A stretch of DNA of 64,000 bases from Streptomyces caatingaensis (GCF_001187435.1 NZ_LFXA01000001.1:124001-188000), one strand, 5' to 3'. Numbered from the stretch's first letter, positions 1 through 8,651 are shown. The notes: generated from the letters alone by a model not told the origin. Numbers and translations: made by a program.

Positions 1-1653
1 CGCGAGCACGGTGGCCGCGGCGTGCACGCCGGCGCCGGGCGTCTCGGAGGCGCCCGGAGCGGCGGGCGGTTGGCCGCCCGGGGCGCCCGGAACACCCGGT
101 GCGCCGGGGGCTTGCGAGGGGTGCGGCGCGGGGGCGCCGGGTGCGCCGACGGCGCCCGCCGGGGCCGGGGCGCCGGGGGTGGCGGGCGGTTGCACGCCCG
201 GGCGGCCGGGGGCGCCGGGCGGCGCGGGCACGGCGGGAGCGCCGGGGCCGGCGGGGGTGTCCGGGTTCGCGAGCACGGTGGCGGCGTGGTGGACCCCGCC
301 GCCGGGGGTACCGGAGGGCGCGCCCGGAGCCTGCGGGCCCGCCGGGACGCCGGCGGGGGGCGTGCCGGGCGCGGCCGGTGCGGGGGGCGGGCCCTGGACG
401 GGCGGGCGCCCCAGCGCGTCCGGCGTCGCCAGGACCGTCGCCGCGTACCCGGGCGGAGTGCCGTCTCCGGCCGAAGTCCCGGACGCGGCAGGGTCGTTCG
501 GGCCCGGCGCGGCCGGCTCCGCCGGGGGCGCGGAGGCCCCCGGGCCGGGCGGGGGCACGGTCGGCATCGGAGGGGCCGCCGGCGGCGCGGCGGGCCGCCC
601 CGGCTCGTCGATCGCCGGCGCGATTGCCGTTCGCGGCAGCGAACTGCCGCCGGGCATCAGCTCGGTACGGGCCTCGGCCGAGGTCCGGGGCGGAGGAGTG
701 TCGTCCTCGTCCGACCCGGACAGCGCGGGCGCGAGCATGGTGGCGGGCAGGCCGACGGGCCCGTCCTCCTCGCCGTCCCCCGCGGAGACGTCCGCCCCCG
801 GCCAGGTGGCCCCGTCCGCCCCCGCCCCTACGGGCTCGGCGGACGCAGCAGGCACAGCAGGCGCGGAGGGCTCGTCGGGCACAGCGGATGCGGCAGGCGC
901 GGTGGGCGCGGCAGGCGCGGTGGGCGCTGCGGGCCCGTCCGCATCCGCTCGGGCGGAACCCGCCGTCACCCCGGCATCGCCCGTGAACGCCCCGGCACCG
1001 GCGGCCGATCCCCAACTCCCCGACGGATCAGGCGAGTCGGCGGGACGCGACGGCGCGGCGGGAACCGCGGTGCCCGCGGAAGGCGACGGCGCCTCAGGCG
1101 TCGCCGGATCGGCCGGCGGAGCCGGTGCCGCAGAGGCCGGCGTGCCGGCGGACGAGGGCTCCTCCGGCGAGCCCGCCGCCCCCGAAGCCGGGGAGGGGGA
1201 GGAGAAGGAAGAAGAGGAAGAGGAGGAGGGGGAAGAGGACGGGCCGTCCTTCCTCCGGTCGGGTATCCCCATCGCGTCCGCCGCCTCCTGGAGCCACTCC
1301 GGGGGACTCAGCAGGAAGGACGTCGCCTCCAGGTCCAGGCGGCGCGGCGGGGTGTCGGCCGCCGCTGCCGGTGCGGGTTCCTCCACGACGCCGTACTCCT
1401 CCTCGTACCGCCGGATCACCTCTCCCACCGGCAGCCCGGGCCAGAGGGTGGTCTCCCCGCTGTCCCGGGCGATCACCATCCGGGTGTGCGCGCCGTCCGC
1501 CGCCGCGACGCCGTCGCGGTCCTCGGCCCAGGCGACGAAGCCCAGGTCGAACTCCCGCACCCGCACCTCGCGGTGCAGATACGCCGGTACGTCACCGTTG
1601 ACCCAGCGCTCCGCGCGCTCCTGGGCCTGCGCGAAGGTCACCACCGCGCTCAT
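1..1653 (-). CDS. YrhB/Imm35-type N-terminal domain with long Ser- and Pro/Ala-rich tail (partial)
   Basis: The frame is open from the ATG at 1653 to the window edge (551 codons, C-terminus missing). Residues 1 to about 90 look like the YrhB/Imm35 immunity-type fold: an alpha-helical start (AQAQERAERWVNG), a strand with EFDLGFVAWAED, then IARDSGETTLWPG and a closing EEEYG. This is followed by a run of Ser, then several hundred residues rich in Pro, Ala and Gly. The tail holds spaced copies of a short AATVLA motif, at about 450, 280 and 10 in window coordinates. Its ATG overlaps the stop of the HNH-SUKH gene (ATGA at 1650-1653), so the two are translationally coupled. In streptomycetes such proteins often end in a deaminase or SUKH domain, but that part lies outside the window. 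Role inferred: immunity or toxin component. Confidence 0.75.
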   Translation of the reverse strand, partial: MSAVVTFAQAQERAERWVNGDVPAYLHREVRVREFDLGFVAWAEDRDGVAAADGAHTRMVIARDSGETTLWPGLPVGEVIRRYEEEYGVVEEPAPAAAADTPPRRLDLEATSFLLSPPEWLQEAADAMGIPDRRKDGPSSSPSSSSSSSFSSPSPASGAAGSPEEPSSAGTPASAAPAPPADPATPEAPSPSAGTAVPAAPSRPADSPDPSGSWGSAAGAGAFTGDAGVTAGSARADADGPAAPTAPAAPTAPAASAVPDEPSAPAVPAASAEPVGAGADGATWPGADVSAGDGEEDGPVGLPATMLAPALSGSDEDDTPPPRTSAEARTELMPGGSSLPRTAIAPAIDEPGRPAAPPAAPPMPTVPPPGPGASAPPAEPAAPGPNDPAASGTSAGDGTPPGYAATVLATPDALGRPPVQGPPPAPAAPGTPPAGVPAGPQAPGAPSGTPGGGVHHAATVLANPDTPAGPGAPAVPAPPGAPGRPGVQPPATPGAPAPAGAVGAPGAPAPHPSQAPGAPGVPGAPGGQPPAAPGASETPGAGVHAAATVLA

Positions 1654-2651
1654 CCCTCCACCGGGACGGCGTACGCGAATCCGCCGTCGACCATCAGGTT
1701 CGCCACCGTCTCCAGCTCGGGCGGGCCGCCCGCCAGCCGGGTCAGGAACGCGTCGAAGTCCTCGCCGCAGGGCAGCATCAGCCGCTCGACGCGCTCCTGC
1801 ACCGTCCAGCCGTCGCGGTCGCGGTAGTCGTCGTACGGGCAGAACCACACCGAACCCGTCGCCTCGCCGCGGACCTTGACCGCGAGGACGCCGCCCTGGG
1901 CGAAGGCCACGCCCAGGTAGTCCTTGGTGAAGTGGTCGCGGAGGCACTTGTTGACGTAGACGAGGTCGTTGACGGCCGGTTCCTCGCGGACCGTGAAGAA
2001 CGGCTGGTCGAGCAGCAGGCCGAGCTCGGCGTCGAGCGCCGCCCCGACGGGCGCGCAGCCGCCGGCGGCCTTGAGGAACGCCCGGTAGGCGCCGGGCAGC
2101 CGGTAGCCCAGGTCCTCCTCGACGCCGCGGACCTGTTCCTCCGTCACCGCCAGGTCGCGCTGGGGCAGCGCGAAGTGCACGGGCCGGGTCTCCTGGAGCG
2201 GCCGGGTGCCGCGCTTGTCCTGGTCCACGGCGGCCGTCGCCAGCCCGCCGTGGTGCCGCAGGAGCGCCTTGACCTCGGCGGGGATCAGTTCCAGCCGGCG
2301 GGTGAAGGGGACGTGGTGCCAGGTCCAGCCGTGCGGGGTGGCCACCGCGGGCAGGCTGGCCCAGAGTTCGTGGCCCTCGGCGTGCAGCGCGGCGTTGGCC
2401 GAGACGTAGTCGGTCAGCCGCAGCTCGTCCACGCCGAAGCCCTCCGGCGGTTCGGCGATCTCGGCGGCCGCGCGGGCGTAGGGCGAGAAGTCGGGGTAGC
2501 CGTCCTCGTCCACCCGGACGCCCTTGGGGTGCCGGCTGTGCCGCACCGGGTCCGGAAAGTGCACGACCTGCCCGGCGTAGGCCGCGTTCGGCGGTGCGGC
2601 CTTCCCCCGGCCCCGGAGGCCGGAAGGCTCCCCCGTCCCGGCTGTCGTCAT
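1650..2651 (-). CDS. WHH-type HNH nuclease domain fused to SUKH (SMI1/KNR4) domain
   Basis: A 333-residue protein. The N-terminal half resembles HNH/ENDO VII toxin nucleases of the WHH/LHH type: GYPDFSPYA at 51-59, GHELW at 93-97, then TWHHV with Trp111-His112-His113 and a second histidine cluster RHHGG at 132-136. From about 165 a SUKH-1 (SMI1/KNR4) domain begins (VTEEQVRGVEEDLGYRLPGAYRAFL) and runs to the end. SUKH domains are known immunity proteins for nucleic-acid-degrading toxins, and WHH/LHH domains are known toxin nucleases; finding both in one chain is unusual. The next gene overlaps by 4 nt. Whether the nuclease is active cannot be told from sequence. No signal peptide is seen, so it should be cytoplasmic. 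Confidence 0.8.
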   Translation of the reverse strand: MTTAGTGEPSGLRGRGKAAPPNAAYAGQVVHFPDPVRHSRHPKGVRVDEDGYPDFSPYARAAAEIAEPPEGFGVDELRLTDYVSANAALHAEGHELWASLPAVATPHGWTWHHVPFTRRLELIPAEVKALLRHHGGLATAAVDQDKRGTRPLQETRPVHFALPQRDLAVTEEQVRGVEEDLGYRLPGAYRAFLKAAGGCAPVGAALDAELGLLLDQPFFTVREEPAVNDLVYVNKCLRDHFTKDYLGVAFAQGGVLAVKVRGEATGSVWFCPYDDYRDRDGWTVQERVERLMLPCGEDFDAFLTRLAGGPPELETVANLMVDGGFAYAVPVEG

Positions 2652-3041
2652 GGCGGATGCCCCCTGCTGGCTGGCTTGCTGCGGTCTCTCCCGGCGTTCC
2701 CGGGCCCCGGCGGGACGGGGGCGGCCCCCTCGGGGCCGCCGGGACGTCTCCGCCCGCGGCGCTTCGGCCGGGAACGGCTCGTGACGGACAGCCTATGCGC
2801 TGGCGCAAGACGGGCTCCCCGCCCACGGGGGACGCCCGCTCCCGCCCCGGCGCCAAAACCGTCCCCTTCCGGCAAACCGCCGCACACCAGCCGCATCCCC
2901 CTCGTGCCACGCCTGGCGCACCTCTCACCTATCCCGGCACACCTTGCACACGCAACACCGCCCTGCCTTCCACTCCCACCACCGCGTTTGGCAGGCTGAT
3001 CCCCGCAACAGGGGGATTGCAGGGAGGGAAGAAGAACCACC
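2652..3041. other. Divergent intergenic region, no gene
   Basis: This 390-bp spacer separates the two divergent halves of the toxin/immunity-like island and must hold both promoters. It is slightly less GC-rich than its surroundings. Just before the ribosome-binding site of the deaminase gene (GGGAGGGAAGAAG) there is a small hairpin, ATCCCC-GCAACA-GGGGGAT at 2999-3017, which could influence expression. I see no convincing coding frame or RNA gene. Confidence 0.5.
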
Positions 3042-3587
3042 ATGCACACGACGCAGGACCATCAACCCCTGACCGGGGACGCCGTCGGCGACGCCCCCGG
3101 CGACCCCCGGCTCACCTGGAGCACGACCGAGGACGCCGAACGTCCGCCGGCCCTGCTCCACCGCCGCGACGGCATCCTGCCCGCCGTCGCCGCCGCGCTC
3201 TCCGTCCGCGGCACCACGCTGACCTGCACCGCGGCCAAGTCCGAACAGCCGCCCGCCCTGCACCCCCTGGTCCAGGACTTCCTGTCCACGCTCACCAGCG
3301 ACAAGCGCGAGCGCTTCACCGGCCGCTGCCCCGAGGCCGTCCTCCTGACCCGCTTCCTCACCCAGCACGAGGCGGGCCGCAGCAAACGCGCCTCCCGCAA
3401 ACCCCTCACCCACGGCGAGGCCCGGCGCGCCCTGAAGCAGTCGAAGATCACCGCCCGGCACATCCGCGAGGACGGCGACCCGCGCCACGGCGCCTACGCC
3501 GCCCCCTGCCGCTCCTGCACCGCGCTCCTCGCCCACTTCGGCGTCCGCGCCATCGACCCCACTCCCACGGAACGAGGCAGGCCCTGA
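3042..3587 (+). CDS. YwqJ-family putative deaminase
   Basis: The 181-residue protein shows the zinc site of YwqJ-type deaminases: GRC96PE98 in the first motif, where Cys replaces the usual His, and PC156RSC159 near the C-terminus. The N-terminal LLHRRDGILPAVAAALSVRG segment is typical of the streptomycete members as I recall them. Deaminase-fold toxins of this class are predicted to act on nucleic acid or nucleotides; the substrate here is unknown. It lacks an N-terminal trafficking domain and is short, so it may be a free-standing effector. The gene has a good ribosome-binding site, and a SUKH-3 gene follows after 5 bp, which suggests a toxin-immunity pair. It stands opposite the HNH-SUKH operon. 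Confidence 0.75.
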   Translation: MHTTQDHQPLTGDAVGDAPGDPRLTWSTTEDAERPPALLHRRDGILPAVAAALSVRGTTLTCTAAKSEQPPALHPLVQDFLSTLTSDKRERFTGRCPEAVLLTRFLTQHEAGRSKRASRKPLTHGEARRALKQSKITARHIREDGDPRHGAYAAPCRSCTALLAHFGVRAIDPTPTERGRP

Positions 3588-3592
3588 CCTCC

Positions 3593-4114
3593 ATGCGCGC
3601 ATTCGACCGCACCGCCGCCACCCGTTTCCCCGTCGCCGTCGACGCGGCCCTGCGCGAGGCCGGCTGGCAGCCGGGCCGGTGGGACATCAAGGCCGCCGAG
3701 CGATGGGCCGACGCGCTGCGCGCCCATGTGTCGCCCGCGGGTCACCGGCACACCGTCTTCCCCGCGGCCGTCGAGGCGTGGGCGGAGTTCGGCGGCCTGC
3801 GCGTCGCCGCCTCCGGGCCCGGGAAGCACATCGCCCCCACGCCGTTCCACATCGACCCGCTGCACGGGCTGCACCTCGCGCGGACCGTCGCGGACCTCGG
3901 CCGCGCCCTGGGTACCGAGGTCTGTCCGCTGGGCCAGGAGCTCGACGGCCAGGCGCTGCTGACCATCGACGCCCACGGCCGCGTCTACAGCCTCGACCAC
4001 ACCGGCGACTGGTACCTCGGCTCCGACATCGACCACGCCATAGGGGCCCTCGTCACCGGCGCCCGCCCGGCCCGGCTCTCGGCCGACGGCGCACCCCGGC
4101 GGACCGGCGGCTGA
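3593..4114 (+). CDS. SUKH-3 domain protein, probable immunity partner
   Basis: A 173-residue protein starting at the ATG 5 bp after the deaminase stop; a much longer open frame upstream is not used. The core WADALRAHVSPAGHRHTVFPAAVEAWAEFGG, cut here to its start, then FHIDPLHG and the closing YSLDHTGDWYLGSDIDHAIGALV is the pattern of the SUKH-3 family. SUKH proteins bind and neutralise diverse nuclease and deaminase toxins, so its position behind the deaminase fits an immunity role (inference). Soluble, with no signal or membrane segment. Confidence 0.8.
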   Translation: MRAFDRTAATRFPVAVDAALREAGWQPGRWDIKAAERWADALRAHVSPAGHRHTVFPAAVEAWAEFGGLRVAASGPGKHIAPTPFHIDPLHGLHLARTVADLGRALGTEVCPLGQELDGQALLTIDAHGRVYSLDHTGDWYLGSDIDHAIGALVTGARPARLSADGAPRRTGG

Positions 4115-4188
4115 CGGCCACGGCCGGGACGGGCGAAGCCGGAGGGGCGGACACCGGGGACGACCACCGGGGCGCGGCGCGACTGCGC

Positions 4189-5583
4189 CTACGCCGCGTC
4201 CGCGTGCCCCCGCGCCGCGTCCGGGATCACCGCGGACACCCGGAAGCCGCCCTTCTCCGTCGGCCCGGACACGAAGACGCCGCCGAGCGCGGTCACCCGC
4301 TCCCGCATCCCGACCAGCCCGTTGCCCCCGCTGGGCAGGCCCGCGTCCGTACCGCCCGCGGGCGGTCCGTTCTCCACCTGGAGCGCCACCTCGCGCTCCC
4401 GGTGCGCCAGCCGCACCCGGGCCGAGGCGCCGGGGGCGTGCTTGTGGACGTTGGTCAGCGCCTCCTGCACCACGCGGTACGCCGTGCTCTCCACGCGCGG
4501 CGCGTACGACCGGCCCTCCCCCTCGACCAGCAGCTCCACCGCCATCCCGGCCTCCCGGGACTGGCCCACCAGGGCCGCCAGCTCCGCCAGGCACGGCCCG
4601 TCGGCCGCCTCCGCCGCCGGGGCCGCCGCCCGCCCCGCCGACCTGCGGACCCGCTCCGAGGCGGCCGCCGCCACGGCGGCCAGCCGCTCCGGCTCCCGCG
4701 CCGCCGGCGGCGTCCCGGGGTCGCCGTCCGGGGTCTTGCGCAGGACGCCGAGCATCTCCCGCAGCTCGGTGAGCGCCTGCCGGCCCATGTCGCCGACGAG
4801 CGCCGCGTTCCGCGAGGCCTTCTCCGGATCCTTGAGGGCCACCGCCTGGAGGGCGGCGGCGTGCACGACCATCAGCGAGACGCGGTGCGCCACCACGTCG
4901 TGCATCTCGCGCGCGATGCGGGTGCGCTCCTCGCTGCGGGCCCACTCGGCGCGCTCCTCGGCGCGCTCGGCCAGCAGCGACAGCTCCCGCTCCAGGCCGT
5001 CGGCCCGCTCCCGCAGGCTCTCGACCAGCCGTCGTCTCGCCCCCACGTACAGCCCGAGCAGCAGCGGCGGCGCGGTCAGGCCGAGCGCCATCACGGCCGA
5101 GAAGAGCAGCTCCAGGCCCAGGCCCGGCCGGTAGGCGGAGCCCGCCATGTCCTGGTGGAACCGGGCCGCGGTCACGATCAGCGTCCCGGCCAGCGAGGCG
5201 GACGCGAGCACGACGATGATCCGCCGCGGCACCTCCGAGGCGGCCAGGGTGTAGAGGCCCACGAGCGACAGCAGGAACCCCATCTCGGCCGGGGTCACCG
5301 CGATCGACATCAGGACGACGGCGACCGGCCAGCGCCGCCGCACCAGCAGCAGGCCGCCGACCGGCAGCCCCAGCAGCCCGCCCAGGGCGCCCGGCAGCCC
5401 GACCTCGTGAGCGAAGGCGACCCCTTCCAGCAGGCACTCGAAGGCCGACACCGCGGCCAGGACGACGTCCAGCACCAGGCTCCTGCGCCTGGCCCACCAC
5501 CACGGCCCCGCCGGCGCTCCCCGAGCGCCGGCCGCGGCCACCTCCCGCCCGCCCGGCCCCGTGATTGCCCCCGTTGTGGTCAT
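4189..5583 (-). CDS. Sensor histidine kinase, HisKA_3 type, orphan
   Basis: A 464-residue kinase with five or six hydrophobic segments in the first 190 residues (GLLGLPVGGLLLV, VVLMSIAVTPAEMGFLL and others). A dimerisation helix follows with the phospho-acceptor His in EERTRIAREMHDVVAHR, and a HATPase_c domain ends in the box NGLVGMRERV. This is the family that partners with LuxR/NarL regulators, but no regulator gene is adjacent. The ATG at 5583 is preferred over a longer frame because a -10-like TAGTCT lies 7 nt before it, suggesting a leaderless transcript. It converges with the SUKH-3 gene. Confidence 0.88.
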   Translation of the reverse strand: MTTTGAITGPGGREVAAAGARGAPAGPWWWARRRSLVLDVVLAAVSAFECLLEGVAFAHEVGLPGALGGLLGLPVGGLLLVRRRWPVAVVLMSIAVTPAEMGFLLSLVGLYTLAASEVPRRIIVVLASASLAGTLIVTAARFHQDMAGSAYRPGLGLELLFSAVMALGLTAPPLLLGLYVGARRRLVESLRERADGLERELSLLAERAEERAEWARSEERTRIAREMHDVVAHRVSLMVVHAAALQAVALKDPEKASRNAALVGDMGRQALTELREMLGVLRKTPDGDPGTPPAAREPERLAAVAAAASERVRRSAGRAAAPAAEAADGPCLAELAALVGQSREAGMAVELLVEGEGRSYAPRVESTAYRVVQEALTNVHKHAPGASARVRLAHREREVALQVENGPPAGGTDAGLPSGGNGLVGMRERVTALGGVFVSGPTEKGGFRVSAVIPDAARGHADAA

Positions 5584-5766
5584 ACCAACCAGACTACGGG
5601 GGGCCGCCAACGCTTTTCGAAGAACTGACAGCGACCCGCAAGAGGCAGCGGCAGAAGCGAAGTTCGCCGCGACCGCCGGACACCGTCGCGCCGGGCCCCG
5701 GGCGTACGGCATAGTGGTGTCTGCGCGCGCCGCCGATCAAGCGATCGGGGCACGCCGGGCGAACCA

Positions 5767-5837
5767 TCCCGGGTCGTCTAATGGCAGGACAAATGATTTT
5801 GGTTCATTGAATGAGGGTTCGATTCCTTCCCCGGGAG
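5767..5837 (+). tRNA. tRNA-Gln (anticodon TTG)
   Basis: The cloverleaf can be folded by eye: acceptor arms TCCCGGG and CCCGGGA, an anticodon stem AATGA/TCATT around the loop TTTTGGT (anticodon TTG, reading CAA), and a T arm GAGGG-TTCGATT-CCTTC with one G-U pair. The discriminator base is G5837. The CCA end is not encoded. A strong hairpin terminator follows 12 nt downstream. Confidence 0.95.
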
Positions 5838-5848
5838 CCGGCTCCACA

Positions 5849-5877
5849 GGGTCCTGACCGCGCAGGTCAGGACCCTT
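5849..5877 (+). terminator. Rho-independent-type terminator after tRNA-Gln
   Basis: A perfect 11-bp stem (GGGTCCTGACC and GGTCAGGACCC) around the loop GCGCA, followed by TT. It should end the tRNA transcript and insulate glmU. Confidence 0.85.
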
Positions 5878-5953
5878 CGGCGTTCCGGCCCTCGTACGCA
5901 CCGGTATCCTGCGGGTGTCACCCCCTCGAACCTCGAAGCCGAAGGGCCCACCC

Positions 5954-7411
5954 GTGAGCGCCAACCGCCCGGCAGCCGTCGTCGTTCTCGCAGCGGGTGA
6001 GGGCACCCGCATGAAGTCGGCGACCCCCAAGGTCCTGCACTCGATCTGTGGCCGCTCCCTCGTCGGGCACGTCGTCGCCGCCGCCCGCGAACTGGCGCCG
6101 GAGCAGCTCGTCGTGATCGTCGGGCACGCCCGCGAGCAGGTCGCCGCGCACCTCGCCGAGATCGACCCGGCCGTCCGCACGGCCGTCCAGCACGAGCAGA
6201 ACGGCACCGGCCACGCCGTGCGCATGGGCCTGGAGGAGCTGGCCCGCGAGGGCGTCCGCCCCGAGGGCACCGTGATCGTCGTCTGCGGCGACACCCCGCT
6301 GCTCACCGGCGCGACGCTGGCCCGCCTCGCGGACGTCCACGCCGCCGACGGCAACGCGGTCACCGTGCTGTCGGCCGAGGTGCCCGACTCCACCGGCTAC
6401 GGGCGGATCGTGCGCGACCCCGCCACCGGCGCGGTGACCGAGATCGTCGAGCACAAGGACGCGACGGACGCCCAGCGGGCGATCCGCGAGATCAACTCCG
6501 GGGTGTTCGCCTTCGACGGCGCGCTCCTGGCGGACGCGCTGGGCAAGGTCCGCACGGACAACAGCCAGGGCGAGGAGTACCTGACGGACGTCCTCGGCAT
6601 CCTGCGCGCGGCCGGGCACCGGGTCGGCGCGGCGGTCGCCCCCGACCACCGCGAGATCCTGGGCATCAACAACCGCGTCCAGCTCGCCGAGGCCCGCCGG
6701 CTGCTCAACGGGCGGCTGCTCGACGAGGCGATGATGAGCGGCGTGACGATCGTGGACCCGGCGACGACCTGGGTGGACGTCACGGTGACCTTCGAGCCGG
6801 ACGCGCTGGTGCACCCCGGCACCCAGCTGCTGGGCGACACCCACATCGCCGGCGGCGCCGAGGTCGGCCCCAACTGCCGCCTGACGGACACCTCGGTGGG
6901 CCCGGGCGCCCGGGTGGACACCACCGTGGCGGACTCCGCGCGGATCGGCGCCCGCGCGAACGTCGGCCCCTTCGCCTATCTGCGGCCGGGGACGAAGCTC
7001 GGCCCGGCGTCGAAGGCCGGCGCCTACGTCGAGATGAAGAACGCCGAGATCGGCGAGGGCACCAAGGTGCCGCACCTGTCGTACGTGGGCGACGCGACCA
7101 TCGGCGACCACACCAACATCGGCGCCGCGAGCGTCTTCGTGAACTACGACGGTGTGAACAAGCACCACACCACGATCGGCTCGCACTGCCGCACCGGATC
7201 GGACAACATGTTTGTGGCTCCGGTCACGATCGGGGACGGCGCCTACACCGCCGCCGGCTCGGTCATCACCAAGGATGTGCCCCCGGGTTCGCTGGCCGTC
7301 GCACGAGGACAGCAGCGGAATATCGAGGGCTGGGTGGCGCGAAAGCGCCCGGGGAGCGCCGCCGCGCAGGCCGCTTCCGCCGCTCTCCAGGAGCACGACG
7401 GGGAGCAGTGA
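5954..7411 (+). CDS. glmU: Bifunctional UDP-N-acetylglucosamine pyrophosphorylase / glucosamine-1-phosphate N-acetyltransferase
   Basis: GlmU makes UDP-GlcNAc from glucosamine-1-phosphate for peptidoglycan and other surface polymers. The 485-residue protein has the N-terminal uridylyltransferase signature VLAAGEGTRMKSATPK, the GDTPLL metal/nucleotide loop, and NSGVFAF, followed by a left-handed beta-helix acetyltransferase domain (hexapeptide repeats from about residue 250, with the active-site region YVEMKNAEIGEGTKVPHLSY). I choose the GTG at 5954 with the upstream GAAGGG; upstream in-frame codons have no ribosome-binding site. prs lies 73 bp downstream, so co-transcription is likely. GlmU and Prs both supply activated sugar intermediates. 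Confidence 0.97.
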   Translation: MSANRPAAVVVLAAGEGTRMKSATPKVLHSICGRSLVGHVVAAARELAPEQLVVIVGHAREQVAAHLAEIDPAVRTAVQHEQNGTGHAVRMGLEELAREGVRPEGTVIVVCGDTPLLTGATLARLADVHAADGNAVTVLSAEVPDSTGYGRIVRDPATGAVTEIVEHKDATDAQRAIREINSGVFAFDGALLADALGKVRTDNSQGEEYLTDVLGILRAAGHRVGAAVAPDHREILGINNRVQLAEARRLLNGRLLDEAMMSGVTIVDPATTWVDVTVTFEPDALVHPGTQLLGDTHIAGGAEVGPNCRLTDTSVGPGARVDTTVADSARIGARANVGPFAYLRPGTKLGPASKAGAYVEMKNAEIGEGTKVPHLSYVGDATIGDHTNIGAASVFVNYDGVNKHHTTIGSHCRTGSDNMFVAPVTIGDGAYTAAGSVITKDVPPGSLAVARGQQRNIEGWVARKRPGSAAAQAASAALQEHDGEQ

Positions 7412-7484
7412 CCGTGACACGGTCCCGCCGATCGGGGCGTACCGTGATAAGCGCACACAAAGCGACATCCAAGGAGATTGTGCT

Positions 7485-8462
7485 GTGACCGGGTTCAAGA
7501 CGACCGGCGAGAAGAAGCTCATGCTCTTCTCCGGCCGCGCCCACCCCGAGCTTGCCGAGGAGGTCGCGCACCAGCTGGGCGTCGGCCTGGTCCCGACCAA
7601 GGCGTTCGACTTCGCGAACGGTGAGATCTACGTCCGCTTCCAGGAGTCCGCGCGGGGTGCCGACTGCTTCCTGATGCAGAGCCACACGGCTCCCATCAAT
7701 AAGTGGATCATGGAGCAGCTGATCATGATCGATGCTCTCAAGCGGGCCTCGGCCCGGAGCATCACCGTGATCGTGCCGTTCTACGGCTACGCCCGGCAGG
7801 ACAAGAAGCACCGCGGCCGCGAGCCGATCTCGGCCCGTCTGATCGCCGACCTGCTGAAGACCTCCGGCGCCGACCGGATCCTCACGGTCGACCTGCACAC
7901 CGACCAGATCCAGGGCTTCTTCGACGGCCCGGTGGACCACCTGTTCGCGCTGCCGATCCTGGCGGACTACGTGGGCGCCAAGGTCGACCGGGACAAGCTC
8001 ACCGTCGTCTCCCCCGACGCCGGCCGCGTGCGCGTCGCCGACCGCTGGTGCGACCGGCTGGGCGCCCCCCTGGCGATCGTGCACAAGCGGCGTGACAAGG
8101 ATGTCGCCAACCAGGTCACGGTGCACGAGGTCGTCGGTGACGTGAAGGATCGTGTCTGCGTACTGGTGGACGACATGATCGACACCGGTGGCACCATCTG
8201 CGCCGCCGCGGACGCCCTGTTCGCGCACGGCGCCGCGGACGTCATCGTCACCGCCACCCACGGCGTGCTCTCCGGCCCGGCCGCGGACCGCTTGAAGAAC
8301 TCCAAGGTCAGCGAGTTCGTCTTCACCAACACGCTGCCGACCCCCAACGAGCTGGAGCTCGACAAGATCACGGTGCTGTCGATCGCGCCGACGATCGCCC
8401 GCGCCGTGCGCGAGGTCTTCGAGGACGGCTCGGTCACCAGCCTCTTCGACGAGCAGGCGTGA
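7485..8462 (+). CDS. prs: Ribose-phosphate pyrophosphokinase
   Basis: PRPP synthetase, ATP + ribose-5-phosphate to PRPP + AMP, feeding purine, pyrimidine, His and Trp synthesis. The 325-residue protein has the flexible-loop motif YARQDKKHRGREPISARL, the metal-binding DLHTDQIQGFF, and the PRPP-binding VLVDDMIDTGGTI. The GTG start has a good AAGGAG ribosome-binding site 9 nt upstream. It lies behind glmU and is followed by a large stem-loop before rplY, so it is probably the last gene of that unit. Confidence 0.97.
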   Translation: MTGFKTTGEKKLMLFSGRAHPELAEEVAHQLGVGLVPTKAFDFANGEIYVRFQESARGADCFLMQSHTAPINKWIMEQLIMIDALKRASARSITVIVPFYGYARQDKKHRGREPISARLIADLLKTSGADRILTVDLHTDQIQGFFDGPVDHLFALPILADYVGAKVDRDKLTVVSPDAGRVRVADRWCDRLGAPLAIVHKRRDKDVANQVTVHEVVGDVKDRVCVLVDDMIDTGGTICAAADALFAHGAADVIVTATHGVLSGPAADRLKNSKVSEFVFTNTLPTPNELELDKITVLSIAPTIARAVREVFEDGSVTSLFDEQA

Positions 8463-8499
8463 CGGCCGCCTAGGCCGCGCGGAGATCGATTTCTGGTAA

Positions 8500-8557
8500 G
8501 GCCTCCCCGCCGGGTAAACTCACGCGAGTTGCTCGGCGAGGGAGGCCGTTCCGTTTT
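8500..8557 (+). terminator. Large nested stem-loop between prs and rplY
   Basis: GGCCTCCCCGCCG at 8500-8512 pairs with CGGCGAGGGAGGCC at 8534-8547 with one bulge, and the loop itself holds a second hairpin, AACTC-ACGC-GAGTT at 8517-8530. TTCCGTTTT follows. It reads as the terminator of prs, but it could also be a control structure in the rplY leader. Confidence 0.6.
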
Positions 8558-8651
8558 CGCGGTACGGCGGTCCGTTATCGACGCGCTCTTCGTAGCAGGC
8601 CGTTCGTGGGCCGGGTGACCCTGTCCGCTCACGACCTCCGAGGAGTGCACC

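Noticed and set aside
11..1879. Long plus-strand open frame rich in Gly and Ala
   Set aside because: It is the antisense of the Imm35-type gene; GC-rich third positions leave the opposite strand open. No recognisable domain or ribosome-binding site.
5584..5760. Possible additional tRNA or small RNA before tRNA-Gln
   Set aside because: No cloverleaf or strong stem was found; only promoter-like elements.
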